A stretch of 64,000 nt of DNA, from the NCBI GenBank assembly GCA_017743475.1, contig JAGHYV010000001.1:1-64000 (forward strand), in the 5' to 3' direction. Under the pieces are notes generated by a model. That model made no database searches and was not told the origin of the DNA. It saw only the letters and a list, made by a program, of their open reading frames with translations. The translations under genes and the position numbers were made by a program. How positions within the stretch are numbered: position 1 is the first letter of the stretch; every line of letters starts with the position of its first letter. The DNA is from Roseiflexus sp. Lineage in GTDB: Bacteria; Chloroflexota; Chloroflexia; Chloroflexales; Roseiflexaceae. Positions 17,501 through 24,915 of the stretch are shown here, one piece after another.

Positions 17501-18721
17501 GGTCGCAAAGGGGTGAGGATCGGTTTCGCCAAGCGCAAAACTCAGCGTACTGATCACGACGTCCACCGGTCCCGTGTCGGCGAGCACCCGCAGCGCTTCG
17601 GGACCACGACCACCAGCTGCGTCCTTGAGCGATTGGCTATATACGACGCGAACGCGCATTCCCTGGTTGTGGAGCGCCGTAATCAGCGTGTCGATGAATG
17701 CGGTATTGCCGCTCACCATGTGCGCCCGGTAGAAGAGCACTCCGGCAACCGGACGTTTGTCATCGGGTGCATCAGCGCAGCATGACGATAAGGTCGGCGT
17801 GTAGACGCCGTGCATCGGCAGTTCCACCGGCGGCTCATACCCCCACCCGCTTAGCAGGAGGTGATCGCTGAGACACCGAAGTCCGCTGGCGAGGTTCACC
17901 GGTCCGCCGTACTGGAAATAGGCGCTGACGAGCAACGCAAGCGGCACGCCGACCGTCGAACGCGCCATTAGATCCGGGTCGAGCGCTTCGACGGCGGGAA
18001 TACAGAGCAAAAAGCCGCCGGTTGTCGCAGCCCACTCCTGGAGTCGCTCCAGACCATACGCAAATGCGCTGGCACTATGGAGACGCGCGACAACGACCGC
18101 CACGCCTGGCAGGGCTTCGCGCAGGAGACGATCAACTGCCGCTTCATCCGCCAGGCGCCCGACGTGCGCCGCCCGCAGCGGTGCAAACCCATCGGGCAGT
18201 AGCGCACGCGCCTGTTCGAGCGCCAGCAGGTCGGTATCCGCCTGGCTGAGCACCAGAATCCCATCGCCGATCATGGCCGGCAGCGGCTCGCGGCGTTGCG
18301 TGAGTGAACCACCGCCATCCCAGGCGAAACCGTTGAACATCAGCGGCGCCAGTGCTGGCGGCGGCGCGAGATCATGGTCGGCGGCGAGCAGCGCCTCAAT
18401 ATAGTCGTAGAGAATGGGAACGAGCGCCTCGTCGTTGAGCGAATGAAACCAGTAGGGTCGACCATCGAGAAGCAAAAGCGCGACATTCGCAAGCGGGCAT
18501 GGACCCAGACATCCGCCCTGGCTCAAATGCACCTGATTGCGCAATTTGCGCCGTTCCCACTCCTGATGGTAGCGCCAGGTTGGAACGGGGGCGAAGCCGC
18601 GTTCGGTATGACCACAGCAGCACCCGGTTGCGCAGACGATCAGCATACCGCGGCGCGCGCCAGCGTTGACCATCCGCCCATCGATACGCTGAACCATGTT
18701 GCGTTTGAGCCGTTCTGCCAT
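14429..18721 (-). CDS. cobN: Cobaltochelatase CobN-type large subunit with N-terminal [2Fe-2S] domain
   Basis: Large porphyrin/corrin-binding chelatase subunit of the CobN/BchH/ChlH family. Residues about 25-110 form a thioredoxin-like ferredoxin domain (VCATGCCCGHTERGF then GGCLGPC, four plausible cluster cysteines), followed by the long CobN fold with the highly conserved HLGKHGTLEWLPGKGVGLG and YGAGILPLIDAQNWE. The ATG at 18721 has aaggaa 8 nt upstream; the track start (18808) adds 29 residues without support. The last ~24 residues are repeat-encoded. CobN normally works with CobS/CobT or ChlI/ChlD AAA+ partners on hydrogenobyrinate diamide, yet this operon also has CbiX; the division of labour is unclear. 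BchH is a less likely alternative given the neighbours. Confidence 0.9.
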   Translation of the reverse strand: MAERLKRNMVQRIDGRMVNAGARRGMLIVCATGCCCGHTERGFAPVPTWRYHQEWERRKLRNQVHLSQGGCLGPCPLANVALLLLDGRPYWFHSLNDEALVPILYDYIEALLAADHDLAPPPALAPLMFNGFAWDGGGSLTQRREPLPAMIGDGILVLSQADTDLLALEQARALLPDGFAPLRAAHVGRLADEAAVDRLLREALPGVAVVVARLHSASAFAYGLERLQEWAATTGGFLLCIPAVEALDPDLMARSTVGVPLALLVSAYFQYGGPVNLASGLRCLSDHLLLSGWGYEPPVELPMHGVYTPTLSSCCADAPDDKRPVAGVLFYRAHMVSGNTAFIDTLITALHNQGMRVRVVYSQSLKDAAGGRGPEALRVLADTGPVDVVISTLSFALGETDPHPFATLDVPVIQALVSSTSRDEWLRNGRGLGPLDTAMNVAIPEFDGRIIGVPVAFKEQQGEAPARSVADEERMERLAGLARRLARLRHKPNAEKRIAFIFTNSSAKAQRIGNAVGLDAPASLMRILRAMHAAGYRIGDPPDSGDRLIADLIARCSYDETWLTTEQLIQAYRVPGAQYKRWFADLPGALQDAMIRQWGQPPGAAYVHNGDLALAGLEYGNVFVALQPPRGYDMDPNAIYHRPDLPPPHNYYALYRWLRDEWQADAIVHLGKHGTLEWLPGKGVGLGATCFPDQFLGDLPLIYPFIINDPGEGMQAKRRAHAIIVDHLTPPMTSAGAYGDLAELAHLVDEYYRTEHLDPGKLPLLQRQIWEALQRSHLDDDLRYIVQADHGDHRHEWDGSFLEDGTPTILAEMEGREVAHLLEDIEGYLCELTGAQIRDGLHILGEMPAGEQLVELIYHLLRLPNLDAPSLPESVAAALGEDWNALRERPGARRERNKSTSDDDAGAVFQTNADMIAHIEALSKELLRRLEALDWHSEAIEQLVAGICPAQPDARIAAALRYACDTLVPNLRQSAHDEIAHLLAALEGRFVPPGPSGAPTRGMAHVLPTGRNFYGIDPRALPSVAAWQTGERLARDLIARYQREYGQIPESVGLSIWGTSAIRTAGDDIAQALALLGVRPRWQRENRRVVGIDIVPLEELGRPRIDVVCRISGFFRDAFPHLIALIDQAVQAVLALDEPPEMNFPRKHALETAQALQSAGKTVEEARREAAYRIFGSKPGSYGAGILPLIDAQNWERDTDFARVYLAWGGYAYTASEQGTPAETAFAAALSKVQVATKNQDTREHDIFDSDDYLQFHGGMIATIRALTGKNPARYFGDSSDPARPRTRDLREEARRVFRARVTNPKWIASMQRHGYKGGLELAATVDYLFGYDATAEVLDDWMYEQVTACYLRDPAVQQWLEQVNPWALQAMAERLYEAIGRGMWANPSPEARATLEALLDQGDAWREGLNVAGLNVERRERGERGKVER

Positions 18722-19058
18722 GTACGTTCCTTCAGCCGATCGCAAGTAACAACCAGTCAGCGACGCTTCACCCACCATAATGACGTGATCTGTCCGGAGC
18801 GCTGTCACGCCAGTGTCATACCGGATCTTGATCGACAGGAAGCATTCTCGCCGGGGCGACCCCTGGTCGTTTTGGAATGTTCCTGGCGCGCTGGAACGCT
18901 GCGCATCCCTTCACGGTCTGGACGCACGGACGTCGCGCCCGCACGCAGCAATGTGACCTGCCACGGGAGTGAAAGCAGCTTGCCCTCGGACGCTCTCGCT
19001 CCGTGGCTATCAATGCAGATTGGGAACGAACGCTGATGGACTGCGCATCGTGTGCTAC
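18722..19058. other. 337-bp spacer between btuR and cobN, with a diverged repeat
   Basis: No gene or riboswitch signature was found. Bases about 18867-18905 (tggtcgttttggaatgttcctggcgc...) resemble 48677-48707 (tggtcgttcctggatgttcctggcgc...), so the spacer carries a degenerate copy of a dispersed repeat. Confidence 0.5.
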
Positions 19059-19739
19059 TCAGTACTCTATGCCCTTTTGCGCACGGATGCCCTGATCACG
19101 GAACGGATGCTTCACCTCGCGCATCTCCGTCACCAGATCGGCAAAATCGATCAGCGCCTGCGGCGCGTTCCGCCCGGTGATGATCAGGTGGAGCATCGGC
19201 GGCTTGTGCTGACGCAACCAGTCGATCACGTCGGTCGTATCAACCCAGCCATAGTTCAGCACATACGTGAATTCGTCCAGCAGGAAAATGTCATACGCAC
19301 CACTGGCAATCCGCACTTTTGCTGTTTCCCAGCCATGGACCGCCTTTGCCTGAGTTTCATCGAGATCACGGCTCGTCCAGGTAAAACCGTCTCCCATTGG
19401 CGTCAGTTCGATCCCCATGCGCTTCAGTGCGCGCAGTTCGCCATAGTTCGCGTTTTCGTGCTTCAGGAACTGAATTCCTCCCACGCGCATATCGCGGCCC
19501 CACGCGCGCAGCAGGATGCCCAGCGCTGCGGTTGTTTTCCCCTTGCCGTTCCCGGTATTGACAATGACCAGCCCTTTCTGCACACGATTGGCGCGGGCTG
19601 CCTTCCGCCGATCCTGTGCTTCGGGCGTTGAGCCGGGACTCTGCACCGCGCCGGTTGATGTGTCAGTCTGCTCATCACCGTTCGAAGCATCGTTTGCAGC
19701 TTCTGGGGTCTGCTGACTCAGGTGTTCTTCAGAAGACAT
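19059..19739 (-). CDS. btuR: Cob(I)yrinic acid a,c-diamide adenosyltransferase
   Basis: CobO/BtuR/CobA-type enzyme attaching the 5'-deoxyadenosyl group of ATP to Co(I) corrinoid in the cytoplasm. The P-loop is [14 protein letters not shown] (residues 61-74), followed by [15 protein letters not shown] and [15 protein letters not shown] (Walker B-like) as in the family. The first ~48 residues are a Ser/Thr/Glu/Gln-rich extension without a predicted fold. It is the first gene after the cobalamin riboswitch and so probably the most directly regulated. Confidence 0.94.
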   Translation of the reverse strand: MSSEEHLSQQTPEAANDASNGDEQTDTSTGAVQSPGSTPEAQDRRKAARANRVQKGLVIVNTGNGKGKTTAALGILLRAWGRDMRVGGIQFLKHENANYGELRALKRMGIELTPMGDGFTWTSRDLDETQAKAVHGWETAKVRIASGAYDIFLLDEFTYVLNYGWVDTTDVIDWLRQHKPPMLHLIITGRNAPQALIDFADLVTEMREVKHPFRDQGIRAQKGIEY

Positions 19740-19859
19740 CGTGCAAACCTTTCAACCCATCGGCGCATTCGTGAATCCTCAACATACACACGAATGCGTC
19801 TCTCTGCTGCTCCGCTGAAACGCCATCCCGGAGCAAGTATGCACATGCGCCATCCAACC

Positions 19860-19890
19860 AAAAACCCCGGCCTCTTTCGAGAACCGGGGC
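19860..19890 (-). terminator. Intrinsic terminator in the btuR leader
   Basis: On the minus strand CCCCGG-tt-CTC-GAAA-GAG-g-CCGGGG is followed by TTTTTgg. It sits downstream of the cobalamin aptamer and about 120 bp before the btuR start, where a riboswitch expression platform is expected. Ligand binding would be expected to favour termination. Confidence 0.8.
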
Positions 19891-19927
19891 GACAGAGCAT
19901 CTTGCGATCCAAAAGGAACGCGCATTC

Positions 19928-19961
19928 TGTTCACCCTCCCTGGCTCGAGAAGGGCTGAACA
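19928..19961 (-). promoter_or_regulatory. Second leader hairpin between aptamer and terminator
   Basis: Inverted repeat TGTTCACCCT ... AGGGcTGAACA with a 13-base loop. It lies between the aptamer and the terminator and could be part of the switching structure; no competing pairing with the terminator was worked out. Confidence 0.45.
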
Positions 19962-19968
19962 ACATACA

Positions 19969-20086
19969 TCGCGGCAGGCATCCTGGCTTCCGGCACTACG
20001 AACCGGTTACAGTTGCGGCACAGCGCTGGACTTGCACCAGCTTCCACCTTTACGCCCTGGCATCCGGGCCATCCGGGTCACCGCGA
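19969..20086 (-). ncRNA. Cobalamin riboswitch (aptamer core)
   Basis: The minus strand reads ggtggaagctggtgcaagtcc, then gccgcaactgtaacc and gccaggatgcctgc, the three conserved stretches of the AdoCbl riboswitch class. The closing P1 stem is TCGCGG (20081-20086) pairing with CCGCGA (19969-19974). It controls the btuR/cobN/cbi block downstream. Confidence 0.93.
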
Positions 20087-20180
20087 CGGTTATTGGATTG
20101 GACATGTGCACGCACCGAACTCTGCCGATGCGTCTGGCGAGATAGACGCTGTGTGGCATTCCAGAGTCATGTGCGGGGAT

Positions 20181-20186
20181 ATTATA
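20181..20186 (-). promoter_or_regulatory. -10 element for the cobalamin leader
   Basis: TATAAT on the minus strand (gtgcTATAATatcc), about 95 nt before the aptamer. No good -35 hexamer was found at 16-18 bp, so an activator or extended -10 recognition is possible. Confidence 0.6.
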
Positions 20187-20329
20187 GCACAACGCAACCA
20201 CCAGACTGTGCAGCGAACGAAAGCGATTCGGCTTCACATGGGAGTAAGGGCATCTCGCCCTGGTAGACGCGACGAGAGCGTCCCGCCCTCGCTTTGCGCG
20301 TGTGTTCCTCCAGATGTGAACAGCGCTGC

Positions 20330-20584
20330 TCACGAATCGTTCAGCACAATGACGCGCGGACCTGCGGTGCTGAAGACGCAACCCTCCGGATACGCGCCGC
20401 AGGTGCATCCGCGCCTGTGGCCAGCGCACCCGCTAACCGCGATATTCTTCAGACGACCCTTACGCACCCAGAATGCAATCATGCCTTTGAGCGCGCCCGG
20501 TTCGATCTGCAACTGCCGACTCAATTCATTGAGCGACACCAAACCGTTTGCCGCTTCAAGCGCTTCGAGAATTTGGTAGAGCAT
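20330..20584 (-). CDS. feoC: FeoC-like winged-helix protein
   Basis: An 84-aa protein with an N-terminal winged helix (SLNELSRQLQIEPGALKGMIAFWVRKGRLKN) and a cysteine cluster CAGHRRGCTCGAYPEGC, as in FeoC proteins that may bind an Fe-S cluster and modulate FeoB or its proteolysis. It is the last gene of the feo group, 130 bp after feoB. The spacing contains a hairpin repeat, so coupling to feoB is uncertain. Confidence 0.85.
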   Translation of the reverse strand: MLYQILEALEAANGLVSLNELSRQLQIEPGALKGMIAFWVRKGRLKNIAVSGCAGHRRGCTCGAYPEGCVFSTAGPRVIVLNDS

Positions 20585-20641
20585 CCTTGTTCACCTGTAA
20601 CCTGCAATGTGCTCCTTGGAACCTCGCCTCGCTGCCGGGCA

Positions 20642-20712
20642 GGCGCAGCGCTGCTGCGCCCCTACTGCACCCTGCCGCCGGACGGGCGCTGCGCTGCCAC
20701 GCCCCTATTGCG
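20642..20712. repeat. GTAGGGGCGCAGC hairpin element, copy 2 and a diverged copy
   Basis: ggcgcagcgctgctgcgcccctac at 20642-20665 matches the element at the end of cbiO. A second, imperfect copy (gggcgctgcgctgccacgccccta) follows at about 20684-20707. Both sit between feoB and feoC. Confidence 0.7.
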
Positions 20713-20714
20713 AC

Positions 20715-22451
20715 CTACCCCTGCATCCCCAGCAGCACTCCGCCCTGGAACACGACAAACGCCGCCAGCCACGCAATGGCGAACTGCCCCAGCAGACTGA
20801 CCAGCATCCAGGATGTACCAAACTCATGCCGATTTGCCGCGAGCGCCGCGACGCACGGGGTGTAGAGCAGCACGAAGACCATAAATGCCAGCGCCGCCAG
20901 TGTGCTGTGACCGCCGCTGCTCGCTGCGAAGCCAGTCCGAATGGCAGCTGCCAGTCCTTCCACCACAGGTTCTTCTTCTGCATGGACCAGGTTGATGCCA
21001 ACGATCCCTGGTAGGGCGCGCAGCGCAGCGCCAATTGCTTCACCGAAACCATTGACGATGCTGGTCAGATCATCGGCGAGCGTCGCCGGTTCGTCGCCTG
21101 GAGTACTGCTCTCCTCCGCAGCGCTGCCATAGACCTGCATTAGCGTGCCGACGACCACTTCCTTGGCGATTAGACCGGTCACCAGCGCACCACTCGTTTC
21201 CCAGCGCCCAAAACCAAGAGGCGCAAACACCGGCGTTGCGGCGTTCGCAACGGCAGCAAATGCGCTCTGATCGACCGGCGTTTCGGCGAACGATCCCTCA
21301 CCGATGGGAATGGCGAGCAACAACCAGACGACGATACTGGTTGCCAGAATAATTGTTCCCGCCTTGCGCACAAAGGACGACGTGCGCTCCCACATCTGCC
21401 GCCAGACGCCGCGCAACGTCGGCATCCGGTACGGCGGCAATTCCAAGACGAATGGCGCCTGCGGCTGGCGGCGGAACAGCGTCTGCCGCAGCAACGCACC
21501 CATTCCAACCGCCACCACAATGCCGGTGAGATACAACCCGAAGATTACCTGGCCTGCAGAGGTGGGGAAGAAGACCATCGCAATCAGCACATACACTGGC
21601 AGACGCGCGCTGCAACTCATAAATGGCACTAAAAGACCGGTCAGTATCCGGTCACGACGGCTATCGAGCGTCCGGGTGGCATAGATTGCTGGCACAGAGC
21701 ATCCGAACCCGACGATCATCGGCAGAAAACTCTTGCCATGCAGACCGAGCGTGCGCATCAACCGGTCCATCACGAACGCCGCGCGCGCCATGTACCCGGA
21801 GTCTTCCAGTAGCGCGAGAGCAAAATAGAGCGACAGCAGCACTGGCACGAATGCCAGCACCCCGCCGACGCCAGCAATGACGCCATCGACCAGCAGCGAC
21901 TCGACCCACCCGCCATCCGCGCCGACCATCGCCAGCAGCGCAACCGTCCAGCGACTGACCGGACCGCTCAACACCCCGTCGAGCCAGTCCACAAACGGCG
22001 CAGCAACGTCGGTGGTCAACTTGAATACTACCCACATCACTGCCAGGAAGATCGGGATGCCCAGCCAGCGATGCGTCACTACACGGTCGATGCGATCAGA
22101 GAGAGTCACCGGCGCCTCAACTGGACGACGCACTGCCTGCGCGGCGATTGTGTGGACAAAACGATACCGCTGGTCAACAAGAGCAACATCCAGATCATCT
22201 CCGTAGATCTCGTGCAGTCGTTCCAGGCTCGCATCCAGCGCCGCCGCAACCGCAGGACCGCCAAGTTCACGGATGTCGTTCAGCAGCGACTCGTCTCCTT
22301 CGAGCGCCTGGATCGCCAGCCAGCGCGGCGGATACACTGCCAGTGCAGGCGTTTGCGCGAACAGTTCCGCCAGATGGCTCAGTTCCGTCTCGATTGGTGA
22401 CGGATAACGGAATGGCGCCTGATTGATGAACATCTCGACTGTTGTCATCAT
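20715..22451 (-). CDS. feoB: FeoB membrane (permease) part, separate from its G domain
   Basis: The 578-aa protein lacks a GTPase domain. After an N-terminal soluble helical region (about residues 1-135, corresponding to the FeoB spacer helices), it has the Nucleoside-recognition/FeoB core: [57 protein letters not shown] and the second half with [17 protein letters not shown] and [14 protein letters not shown]. The gene starts with two ATGs that overlap the stop of the G-domain gene (ATGATGA), so the two are translationally coupled. It transports Fe2+ across the cytoplasmic membrane. Confidence 0.93.
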   Translation of the reverse strand: MMTTVEMFINQAPFRYPSPIETELSHLAELFAQTPALAVYPPRWLAIQALEGDESLLNDIRELGGPAVAAALDASLERLHEIYGDDLDVALVDQRYRFVHTIAAQAVRRPVEAPVTLSDRIDRVVTHRWLGIPIFLAVMWVVFKLTTDVAAPFVDWLDGVLSGPVSRWTVALLAMVGADGGWVESLLVDGVIAGVGGVLAFVPVLLSLYFALALLEDSGYMARAAFVMDRLMRTLGLHGKSFLPMIVGFGCSVPAIYATRTLDSRRDRILTGLLVPFMSCSARLPVYVLIAMVFFPTSAGQVIFGLYLTGIVVAVGMGALLRQTLFRRQPQAPFVLELPPYRMPTLRGVWRQMWERTSSFVRKAGTIILATSIVVWLLLAIPIGEGSFAETPVDQSAFAAVANAATPVFAPLGFGRWETSGALVTGLIAKEVVVGTLMQVYGSAAEESSTPGDEPATLADDLTSIVNGFGEAIGAALRALPGIVGINLVHAEEEPVVEGLAAAIRTGFAASSGGHSTLAALAFMVFVLLYTPCVAALAANRHEFGTSWMLVSLLGQFAIAWLAAFVVFQGGVLLGMQG

Positions 22452-22978
22452 GCCACCTTTCGTACTGTCTGACGAACCGCCAGCCCTTCAATCAGCGTCG
22501 CCATTGTCGCTTTCAGCGCCGCCATCCCTTCGTTCTTGCTGGCGACCAGCGACACAACCGGCACACCCAATCCCCTGGCAAGGGCATCGGGGTTGAGTGT
22601 CATCCCCCGCGCTGCCGCGACATCAATCATGTTCAAGGCAACCAGAAGACGCGCACCGGTTTCGAGCAGTTGCGCCGTCAAATATAGGTTGCGCTCCAGA
22701 TTGGCGGCATCCACGACATTGATCACGAGATCGGGGCGGTCGCGCACAATGAAATCACGTGCGATCTGTTCTTCCAGCGAACGCGCCGCCAGACTGTACG
22801 CGCCGGGAAGATCAACAATCGTCACCACACGACCATTGAGTGTCAGTTGACCCTCTTTCCGCTCGACGGTTTTGCCAGGCCAGTTGCCGACGTGCTGCCG
22901 CAGACCAGTCAACGCATTGAAGATGGTGCTCTTGCCGACATTCGGATTACCGGCGAGTGCAACGATCACGTTTTTCAT
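22448..22978 (-). CDS. feoB: FeoB GTPase domain encoded as a separate protein
   Basis: The 176-aa protein is the FeoB N-terminal G domain alone: G1 GNPNVGKST, switch region [13 protein letters not shown]3 DLPGAYSL, G4 NMID. In most bacteria this domain is fused to the membrane part; here a stop codon separates them with a 4-bp overlap. The reading frame is intact up to the stop and the membrane gene has its own start, so this looks like a stable split rather than a fresh frameshift. The start overlaps the upstream feoA by 4 bp. Confidence 0.92.
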   Translation of the reverse strand: MKNVIVALAGNPNVGKSTIFNALTGLRQHVGNWPGKTVERKEGQLTLNGRVVTIVDLPGAYSLAARSLEEQIARDFIVRDRPDLVINVVDAANLERNLYLTAQLLETGARLLVALNMIDVAAARGMTLNPDALARGLGVPVVSLVASKNEGMAALKATMATLIEGLAVRQTVRKVA

Positions 22979-23232
22979 CGAGAACTCCCCTTCTCCGGGA
23001 TGGCGACAAGCAATGCCTGTGCCAGTGGATACCCAAGCGCCATGCGTGTATTGCCGACGGTAACCATTAACGCGCTGCCGCTATCGGCGACGACCGACAC
23101 TTCAACGCCGGGAACGAAGCCAAGTTCTGCCAGGCGATGCGCCGTGCGCTGGCTGCCGTTGATGCCGACCAGTCGCGTGCGCACCCCCTGACCGACGAAC
23201 ATCAGAGGAATAGAGTGATTATGCAGTTGCAT
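22975..23232 (-). CDS. feoA: FeoA-domain protein, second copy
   Basis: 85-aa SH3-like FeoA protein: [69 protein letters not shown] shows the usual order of the fold ([16 protein letters not shown] equals the family's RRLLDLGFVPGT region). FeoA proteins bind FeoB's cytoplasmic side. It overlaps both the other feoA (14 bp) and the FeoB G-domain gene (4 bp). Confidence 0.88.
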   Translation of the reverse strand: MQLHNHSIPLMFVGQGVRTRLVGINGSQRTAHRLAELGFVPGVEVSVVADSGSALMVTVGNTRMALGYPLAQALLVAIPEKGSSR

Positions 23233-23473
23233 TGATCGGCTCCACCTGAATACAACATGCGTCGCTCTTCCGCAGTGACAGATGATACCCTTTGACAGTC
23301 AGTTCGAGCGGATCGCCGAGCGGCGCCAGCCTTGTTAACGTTACTGTTTCACCGTGAACAAGCCCCATATCGAGCAATCGTCGCCGCAACGCACGGTCAC
23401 CGCCAATCCGCACAATGATTGCACTGCGACCACAGGGAAGCTGGTCAAGGGTCACAGGAGTTCTATCGGACAT
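23219..23473 (-). CDS. feoA: FeoA-domain protein, first copy
   Basis: 84 aa from the ATG at 23473 (MSDRTPVTLDQLPCGRSAII), which has aaaggaa upstream; the longer track start is not supported. The core ALRRRLLDMGLVHGETVTLTRLAPLGDPLELTVKGYHLSLRKSDA is typical FeoA. It is the first gene after the feo promoter and palindrome, so it should be the best expressed member of the iron-uptake group. Confidence 0.9.
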   Translation of the reverse strand: MSDRTPVTLDQLPCGRSAIIVRIGGDRALRRRLLDMGLVHGETVTLTRLAPLGDPLELTVKGYHLSLRKSDACCIQVEPINATA

Positions 23474-23527
23474 TTGCGTTTCCTTTGCCAGGAATGTTCT
23501 GGCATTCCTCATCGAAGTCGCGTGAAT

Positions 23528-23547
23528 AGTTAGGGTACACCTTAACT
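23528..23547. promoter_or_regulatory. 20-bp palindrome at the feo start site, candidate DtxR/IdeR-type operator
   Basis: AGTTAgGGTacACCtTAACT is a near-perfect inverted repeat resembling iron-box operators (TTAGG...CCTAA type). It lies just downstream of the -10 element and so covers the transcription start of the feo genes. The DtxR-family gene next door is the obvious candidate to bind it. Confidence 0.7.
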
Positions 23548-23550
23548 TTC

Positions 23551-23579
23551 GTTATACAGACTCACTCTCACGACTGCAA
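23551..23579 (-). promoter_or_regulatory. feo operon promoter
   Basis: On the minus strand TTGCAG (23574-23579), a 17-bp spacer, then TATAAC (23551-23556). The palindrome at 23528-23547 follows immediately. Confidence 0.75.
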
Positions 23580-23874
23580 GTGGAAAACACACAACCAGAA
23601 GGAAAGAAAAGGTGACAAGGGGCAAGAGGGGAGAGGCGAGAGGGGGCAGGGAGGCGGGGCACCGTAGGGGCGCAGCGGCGCTGCGCCCAAACCGACTGCG
23701 CGGATGCACCCAAACCAACTGCGCGGCGGTGCCCTCACTGGCAGCCATGGGAAAGTCACAGGGCATCACAATTATATCGACAGTGCGTGGGTCAACCGAC
23801 TGACGTCGTCCATTCGCCTGGCAGTGACTGTCACATTTGTCGGGATCATCAGTGTGCGTTACTTCCTTCCCCAA
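23580..23874. other. Spacer between dtxR-type gene and feo promoter, with hairpin element copy 3
   Basis: The stretch contains a purine-rich section (gaaaggaaagaaaagg...) and the hairpin ccgtaggggcgcagcggcgctgcgccc at about 23662-23688. No gene is supported. Confidence 0.55.
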
Positions 23875-24639
23875 TCACGGTGTCGTCAGTACTGAGGCGG
23901 ACGATTCCAGCGAGTCGTTTATCGGGCACACATGCGGTTCGCCGCGCATACACGACCAAAAGACGCTGCAACGTCGCCAGGCAGCATGGCGTGCGGCGTG
24001 CAGCGCGGCGTTGTCATCAAGTGTAATCCGATTGGCAAGCGACGGCGCCAGCGCAACCTGTTGTGTCCCAATCTGGAGCAACACTGCATGATCGGCGCCA
24101 ACCGCCAGCACTTCAGCGTCGGCGCCTGGCACAATTCCCTGCCGTGCCAGGAATGTCGCCGCTGCCGGTTCAACATCAACAGCTGCAATGACGCCACGTG
24201 TCCCTGCAGTGCAGGCGGTGAGCGGTCGTGGCGAAGCAGAAGAAGACGCCGGTTCGAGCGGCGCACGGGCATCAGGGGTGCGCTCCAGAAAGGCTCTGAG
24301 CGCCGCAACCAGACGATCCGAAGTGATGTGTTCGAGCTGGCATGCCAGATCATCAGCTTCTTCCGGGTCAATGCCCAGATTCTCGACCAAAAAGATGACC
24401 CATAGCCGACGGCGCGAGAGAATGCATTGCGCCCATTCCTCGCCGTCTGGCGTGAGCGTTACGCCCTTGTAGGGCTGGTACAACAGTAACCCTCGCTCTT
24501 CCAGCCGGTGACACATCTCATTCGCCGATACCTGTGAGACTCCAAGTTTGTTCGCCAGCAATGACAGCGGCACCGGTTGATCCGGCGCACTGCGCAGGAG
24601 CGCAGTCATCACCAGGTACATTTCGACGCTTTCGCTCAC
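23875..24639 (-). CDS. DtxR/MntR-family metal-dependent regulator with FeoA-like C-terminal domain
   Basis: 254 aa from a GTG start at 24639, which has GGAGG 5 nt upstream and begins with the family-typical (V)SESVEMYLVMTALL. The longer track start is excluded because the promoter (-35 TTGACA, -10 TATGCT at 24683) would lie inside it. Residues 1-65 are the winged helix (LLANKLGVSQVSANEMCHRLEERGLL), 65-125 the dimerisation and metal region (DLACQLEHITSDRLVAAL), and about 165-225 an FeoA/SH3-like domain. An unusual tail carries cysteines (CSVFWSCMRGEPHVC). It probably senses Fe2+ or Mn2+ and represses the neighbouring feo genes. Confidence 0.88.
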   Translation of the reverse strand: MSESVEMYLVMTALLRSAPDQPVPLSLLANKLGVSQVSANEMCHRLEERGLLLYQPYKGVTLTPDGEEWAQCILSRRRLWVIFLVENLGIDPEEADDLACQLEHITSDRLVAALRAFLERTPDARAPLEPASSSASPRPLTACTAGTRGVIAAVDVEPAAATFLARQGIVPGADAEVLAVGADHAVLLQIGTQQVALAPSLANRITLDDNAALHAARHAAWRRCSVFWSCMRGEPHVCPINDSLESSASVLTTP

Positions 24640-24682
24640 ACGCGCCTCCGGCAATGTTTGGGTATGCCATAAATCTACGTGT

Positions 24683-24711
24683 AGCATACGACGGCGAGCG
24701 CAGGCTGTCAA
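24683..24711 (-). promoter_or_regulatory. Promoter of the DtxR-type gene
   Basis: TTGACA (24706-24711), 17-bp spacer, TATGCT (24683-24688) on the minus strand. It fixes the GTG at 24639 as the start. Confidence 0.7.
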
Positions 24712-24748
24712 CCCGACCTGAAAACTACTCTGTCACTCCATACGGCGT

Positions 24749-24777
24749 TTGCATTTTCTCCTCCTCTATGCTATAAT
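24749..24777 (+). promoter_or_regulatory. Promoter of tRNA-Gly(GCC)
   Basis: TTGCAT (24749-24754), 17-bp spacer, TATAAT (24772-24777), 13 bp before the mature tRNA. Confidence 0.8.
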
Positions 24778-24790
24778 CTTCTGCGTCGAT

Positions 24791-24866
24791 GCGGGAGTGG
24801 CTCAGCTGGTAGAGCGATACCTTGCCAAGGTATAGGTCGCGGGTTCGAATCCCGTCTCCCGCTCCA
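24791..24866 (+). tRNA. tRNA-Gly (anticodon GCC)
   Basis: Acceptor stem GCGGGAG/CTCCCGC, D arm GCTC-AGCTGGTAGA-GAGC, anticodon stem ATACC/GGTAT around TTGCCAA (GCC), T arm CGGGTTCGAATCCCG and an encoded CCA. Confidence 0.97.
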
Positions 24867-24870
24867 ACAA

Positions 24871-24895
24871 AGCCGCTCAAACGAGCGGCTTTTGA
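24871..24895 (+). terminator. Terminator after tRNA-Gly(GCC)
   Basis: AGCCGCTC-aaac-GAGCGGCT followed by TTTgagTTTC. It lies between the tRNA and moaC. Confidence 0.8.
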
Positions 24896-24915
24896 GTTTC
24901 TTCTCTCCGCTGTGT

